Both the position numbers and the translations under genes were made by a program. Of a DNA stretch of 44,090 bases, positions 41,876 through 44,090 are shown piece after piece (the first letter of the stretch is position 1; every line of letters starts with the position of its first letter). Under the pieces are notes generated by a model. That model was not told the origin of the DNA. It was given only the letters and a program-made list of their open reading frames with translations, and searched no databases. Source of the stretch: an uncultured Clostridia bacterium (GTDB lineage Bacteria > Bacillota > Clostridia > TANB77 > CAG-508); the NCBI GenBank assembly GCA_948739805.1, contig CAPYID010000014.1:1-44090 (forward strand). The letters run 5' to 3'.

Positions 41876-41882
41876 ATGTACT

Positions 41883-41928
41883 ATTGAAGAAGTTAGTTAA
41901 AAGGACAAACTTTTTCAATATTTTTTTT
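41883..41928 (+). terminator. Intrinsic terminator upstream of the integrase
   Basis: ATTGAAGAAGTT (41883-41894) pairs with AACTTTTTCAAT (41908-41919), one mismatch, followed by TTTTTTTT. Confidence 0.8.
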
Positions 41929-41931
41929 AAA

Positions 41932-41987
41932 AGGGCTGATTTTTTACAAGAACTATGTTATAATATTTATGTAAGATTTCTAGCCCT
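41932..41987 (+). promoter_or_regulatory. Integrase promoter with flanking inverted repeat
   Basis: An extended -10 (TG at 41956, TATAAT 41959-41964) lies between AGGGCT (41932-41937) and AGCCCT (41982-41987). The inverted repeat could fold in the leader or bind a regulator. Confidence 0.55.
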
Positions 41988-42003
41988 CTAAAGGAGGAAA
42001 GAT

Positions 42004-43590
42004 ATGTTTGAGGGATTAACTAGAAATGCTTTGTATAGAGTTGGTATTTATATAAGATTATCAAAAGAGGATAATGATAAGGTAATAGAAAGTGAAAGTA
42101 TTACTAATCAAAGAAATATTCTACTGGCATATTTAAAGGAAAATAAATTGGCTTTAGCAGGAGAATATGTAGATGATGGTGTTTCAGGAACAACTTTTGA
42201 TAGACCTGCATTTAACAGAATGATAAATGACATTGAAGATGGAAGGATTAATATGGTAATTACTAAAGATTTATCGAGATTAGGTAGAGATTATATTCAA
42301 AGTGGTTATTATGTTGAACAATACTTTCCAATGAAAAGAGTGAGGTATGTATCAATATTAGACAATATTGATACAGAAAGGACAAATTCATCAGAAAATG
42401 ATATTGCACCATTTAGATCTATATTAAATGAGATGTATGCAAAAGATATTTCAAAAAAAATTAGAATAGTATTTCAACAAAAAAAAGAAGATGGACAATT
42501 TCTAAGTACCTCTGCACCTATGGGATATAAAAAAGATCCTAATGATAAACACCATCTAATTATAGATAATGAAACAGCACCAATCATTAGAAGAATGTTT
42601 AAAATGATAATCGATGGATATGGTACAACACAAATAGCAAATATATTTACAGATGAGCATATCCCAACTCCTGCTATGAGAAATAAATATCAAACAAATG
42701 CTTTATCTTATCAATATGGGTATTGGCATCCTGGTAGTGTCAGAAGAATTTTAAGAAACAATGTTTATATTGGCAAATTAGAACAAGGAAAAAGTCAGAC
42801 AATCAGTTATAAAAATAGGCAAAGAGTGAAAACTTCAAAGGAACAATGGATTGTTGTAGATAACGCACACGAGCCTTTGATAGATGAAGAGACATTTTAT
42901 ACAGTACAACGATTATTAGATACGAGTGCAAAAAAGACAATGAAACATACGTATTTATTAACAGGATTACTAAAATGTGCAGATTGTGGAGGAAGTATAG
43001 GAATAACAAAAACAAAAGGTAGAAATTTTGCATATACCTCTTGCAACTTATATAGAGCATATACAAAAAGAAAACTATGCACACCACATACGATAAATTA
43101 TGATGCACTAGAACTTATGATAGTAGAAAAAGTGAGAGAATTGTGTAAAATATGTATGGATGATGAGAAGATAGAAGAAGCATTGAAACAAAAGGTGGAA
43201 AACAACAATTACAAAGCAACATTAGAAAAAACACTAAAAGAAGCAAATGACAAAAAGATTAAAATTGAAAAGAATCTTGAAAGATTATACGAAGACAGGC
43301 TAAATGATGTTATAACAGTTGAGATGTTTAAGTCTATGTCAGAAAAGCAAAATGAAGGATTAAACAAAATAAAAGATGAAATAAAATCTCTTGAGGGTAA
43401 ATTGGGAGATTTTGCGAAAGAAGAGAAAGAAATATTTTCGTTTGATTACAAACAGATAATAAATGATTTCTTAAAATTAGAAAATCCTACTAAGGAAATA
43501 ATGTCAAAGATAATAGATAGGATTGAAATTCACGAAGATAAAAAGGTAGATATATATTACAGAATTAAGGCTTTTGAAAAGTTAAAGTAA
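42004..43590 (+). CDS. Large serine recombinase (integrase)
   Basis: The protein has 528 residues, behind AAAGGAGG. The N-terminal resolvase domain has the catalytic Ser (Y-IRLS20-KEDND) and the GVSGTTFDRPAFNRM and TKDLSRLGRDYIQSGYY motifs; then a recombinase domain (GYKKDPNDKHHLIID; NNVYIGKL), a zinc ribbon (KCADCGGSIG...SC...C) and a C-terminal coiled coil (about 400-470). It resembles TnpX-type recombinases of clostridial elements, which integrate and excise the element between short att sites. Its place at the right edge, next to sequence of a different codon style, marks the element end. Confidence 0.94.
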   Translation: MFEGLTRNALYRVGIYIRLSKEDNDKVIESESITNQRNILLAYLKENKLALAGEYVDDGVSGTTFDRPAFNRMINDIEDGRINMVITKDLSRLGRDYIQSGYYVEQYFPMKRVRYVSILDNIDTERTNSSENDIAPFRSILNEMYAKDISKKIRIVFQQKKEDGQFLSTSAPMGYKKDPNDKHHLIIDNETAPIIRRMFKMIIDGYGTTQIANIFTDEHIPTPAMRNKYQTNALSYQYGYWHPGSVRRILRNNVYIGKLEQGKSQTISYKNRQRVKTSKEQWIVVDNAHEPLIDEETFYTVQRLLDTSAKKTMKHTYLLTGLLKCADCGGSIGITKTKGRNFAYTSCNLYRAYTKRKLCTPHTINYDALELMIVEKVRELCKICMDDEKIEEALKQKVENNNYKATLEKTLKEANDKKIKIEKNLERLYEDRLNDVITVEMFKSMSEKQNEGLNKIKDEIKSLEGKLGDFAKEEKEIFSFDYKQIINDFLKLENPTKEIMSKIIDRIEIHEDKKVDIYYRIKAFEKLK

Positions 43591-43601
43591 ATATATATTT
43601 T

Positions 43602-43904
43602 ATTTTTTACAATATAGAGTTACCAAAACTTACACCAACCATAGAGTTGCAAGAACTTATTCCAACAGTTGTAGAAAGTGCAGTATTAGTAAACGACTGT
43701 TTAGACTTATTTATAGAAAAATTACAACAAGAAGCACAATCAAACGAATATCTAAACAAACTAAAAGACGAAGACAACTACGAAACAATAAAAGAAGCAC
43801 TAGTACCAAACGACTATAACATGATAGTAACACCAAAAGAAATAGACGACCTAATAGATAATATGAAAAACGTGGTCGCAAGAGGAATAAATTTTGCGCT
43901 GTAG
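43602..43904 (+). pseudogene. Probable host gene 3' fragment next to the element
   Basis: An open frame without a good start codon or ribosome site follows the integrase. It contains two 27-base tandem repeats (43614-43640 and 43641-43667, IELPKLTPT/IELQELIPT) and then VVESAVLVNDCLDLFIEKL. Codons ending in C (AAC-GAC, GAC-GAC) are frequent, unlike the element genes. The last residues (GINFAL) already fall in the 75-base repeat. It is most simply the 3' end of a chromosomal gene into which the element inserted, but it could be an intact gene lacking a visible start. Confidence 0.55.
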
Positions 43905-44090
43905 CAAAATTTATGAAACAAGCATGGGAAATTTGAGAAGCAAATTTCACAGGAATAAAAAATAAATTTTGCGCTGTAGCAAAATTTATGAAACAAGCAT
44001 GGGAAATTTGAGAAGCAAATTTCACAGGAATAAAAAATAAATTTTGCGCTGTAGCAAAATTTATGAAACAAGCATGGGAAATTTGAGAAG
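43888..44090. repeat. 75-bp tandem repeat with two hairpins per unit
   Basis: Two full units (43888-43962, 43963-44037) and a third cut by the window end (44038-44090). Each unit has AAATTTTGC-GCTGTA-GCAAAATTT and GAAATTTG-AGAAG-CAAATTTC, both able to form stem-loops. Copies appear identical. It is probably a chromosomal array continuing beyond the window. Confidence 0.85.

Noticed and set aside
43711..44071. Minus-strand coding regions across the 75-bp repeats
   Set aside because: They arise only because the repeat length is a multiple of three; there is no ribosome site and the composition is that of hairpin repeats.
43888..44090. CRISPR array
   Set aside because: The units are continuous 75-bp identical copies with no variable spacers and no cas genes.
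1..44090. tRNA gene (possible suppressor or attachment site)
   Set aside because: No sequence with a T-loop (GTTCNANNC) in cloverleaf context was found by eye; the decoding tRNA, if any, must lie elsewhere.

Overview
The window is a very AT-rich (roughly three quarters A+T by eye) stretch of a Bacillota genome, most likely an anaerobic, gut-type Clostridia. It is dominated by one integrative conjugative element (ICE). Supporting signs are Shine-Dalgarno-led, tightly packed genes almost all on the + strand, a VirB4/VirD4 transfer apparatus of the clostridial kind, an M23 peptidase, a sortase, ArdC and SpoVG-like proteins, DpnD/PcfM-like proteins, an orphan DNA methyltransferase and a large serine recombinase at the right edge. 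No rRNA, tRNA or CRISPR array was found.

Layout. 1-450: 3' end of a group II intron (maturase C-terminus, domains V and VI). 475-5843: accessory and regulatory genes (GNAT/YoaP, XRE membrane regulator, membrane-tethered sigma factor, DUF3221-like protein, degenerate radical-SAM/receiver fusion, free-standing RNA polymerase alpha-CTD-like protein). 5851-8903: VirB4 operon. 8908-16616: second transfer operon (TadZ-like pseudo-ATPase, small proteins, sortase, VirD4). 16642-20870: cargo and small regulators. 20931-26807: receiver protein, then SpoVG/ArdC operon. 26814-35783: long operon of mostly unknown proteins with a DNA methyltransferase. 35830-39286: LysR regulator, radical SAM/SPASM-receiver protein and a divergent-strand Spo0A-like regulator. 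39403-41928: split-sigma-like pair and small proteins. 42004-43590: integrase. 43602-44090: probable host gene remnant and 75-bp tandem repeats.

The strongest unexplained signal is at the level of translation. Four genes (virB4, sortase, virD4 and the radical SAM-receiver gene) are each broken by exactly two +1 frameshifts. All eight shifts lie exactly at an in-frame CGG codon: dropping the C restores a Gly codon (GGN) and the conserved protein. In my manual scan these eight are the only in-frame CGG codons in the window; every other CGG in a gene is out of frame. This suggests that CGG is a +1 frameshift (or CGGN quadruplet-Gly) signal, so that transfer depends on a host decoding peculiarity.

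The second signal is regulatory. Four operons carry the same promoter with three heptamers at 11-bp spacing (TTCAAAA-N4-TTCAAAA-N4-TTCATTG), each followed by a leader hairpin with a U-tract before the first gene, implying a shared activator and possibly antitermination. Two further promoter families tie together the sigma, alpha-CTD and HD-hydrolase genes, and the receiver-fusion, LysR and Spo0A-like genes. No relaxase, VirB6-like or PrgI-like protein was recognised, so parts of the element may lie to the left of the window or be unusual.
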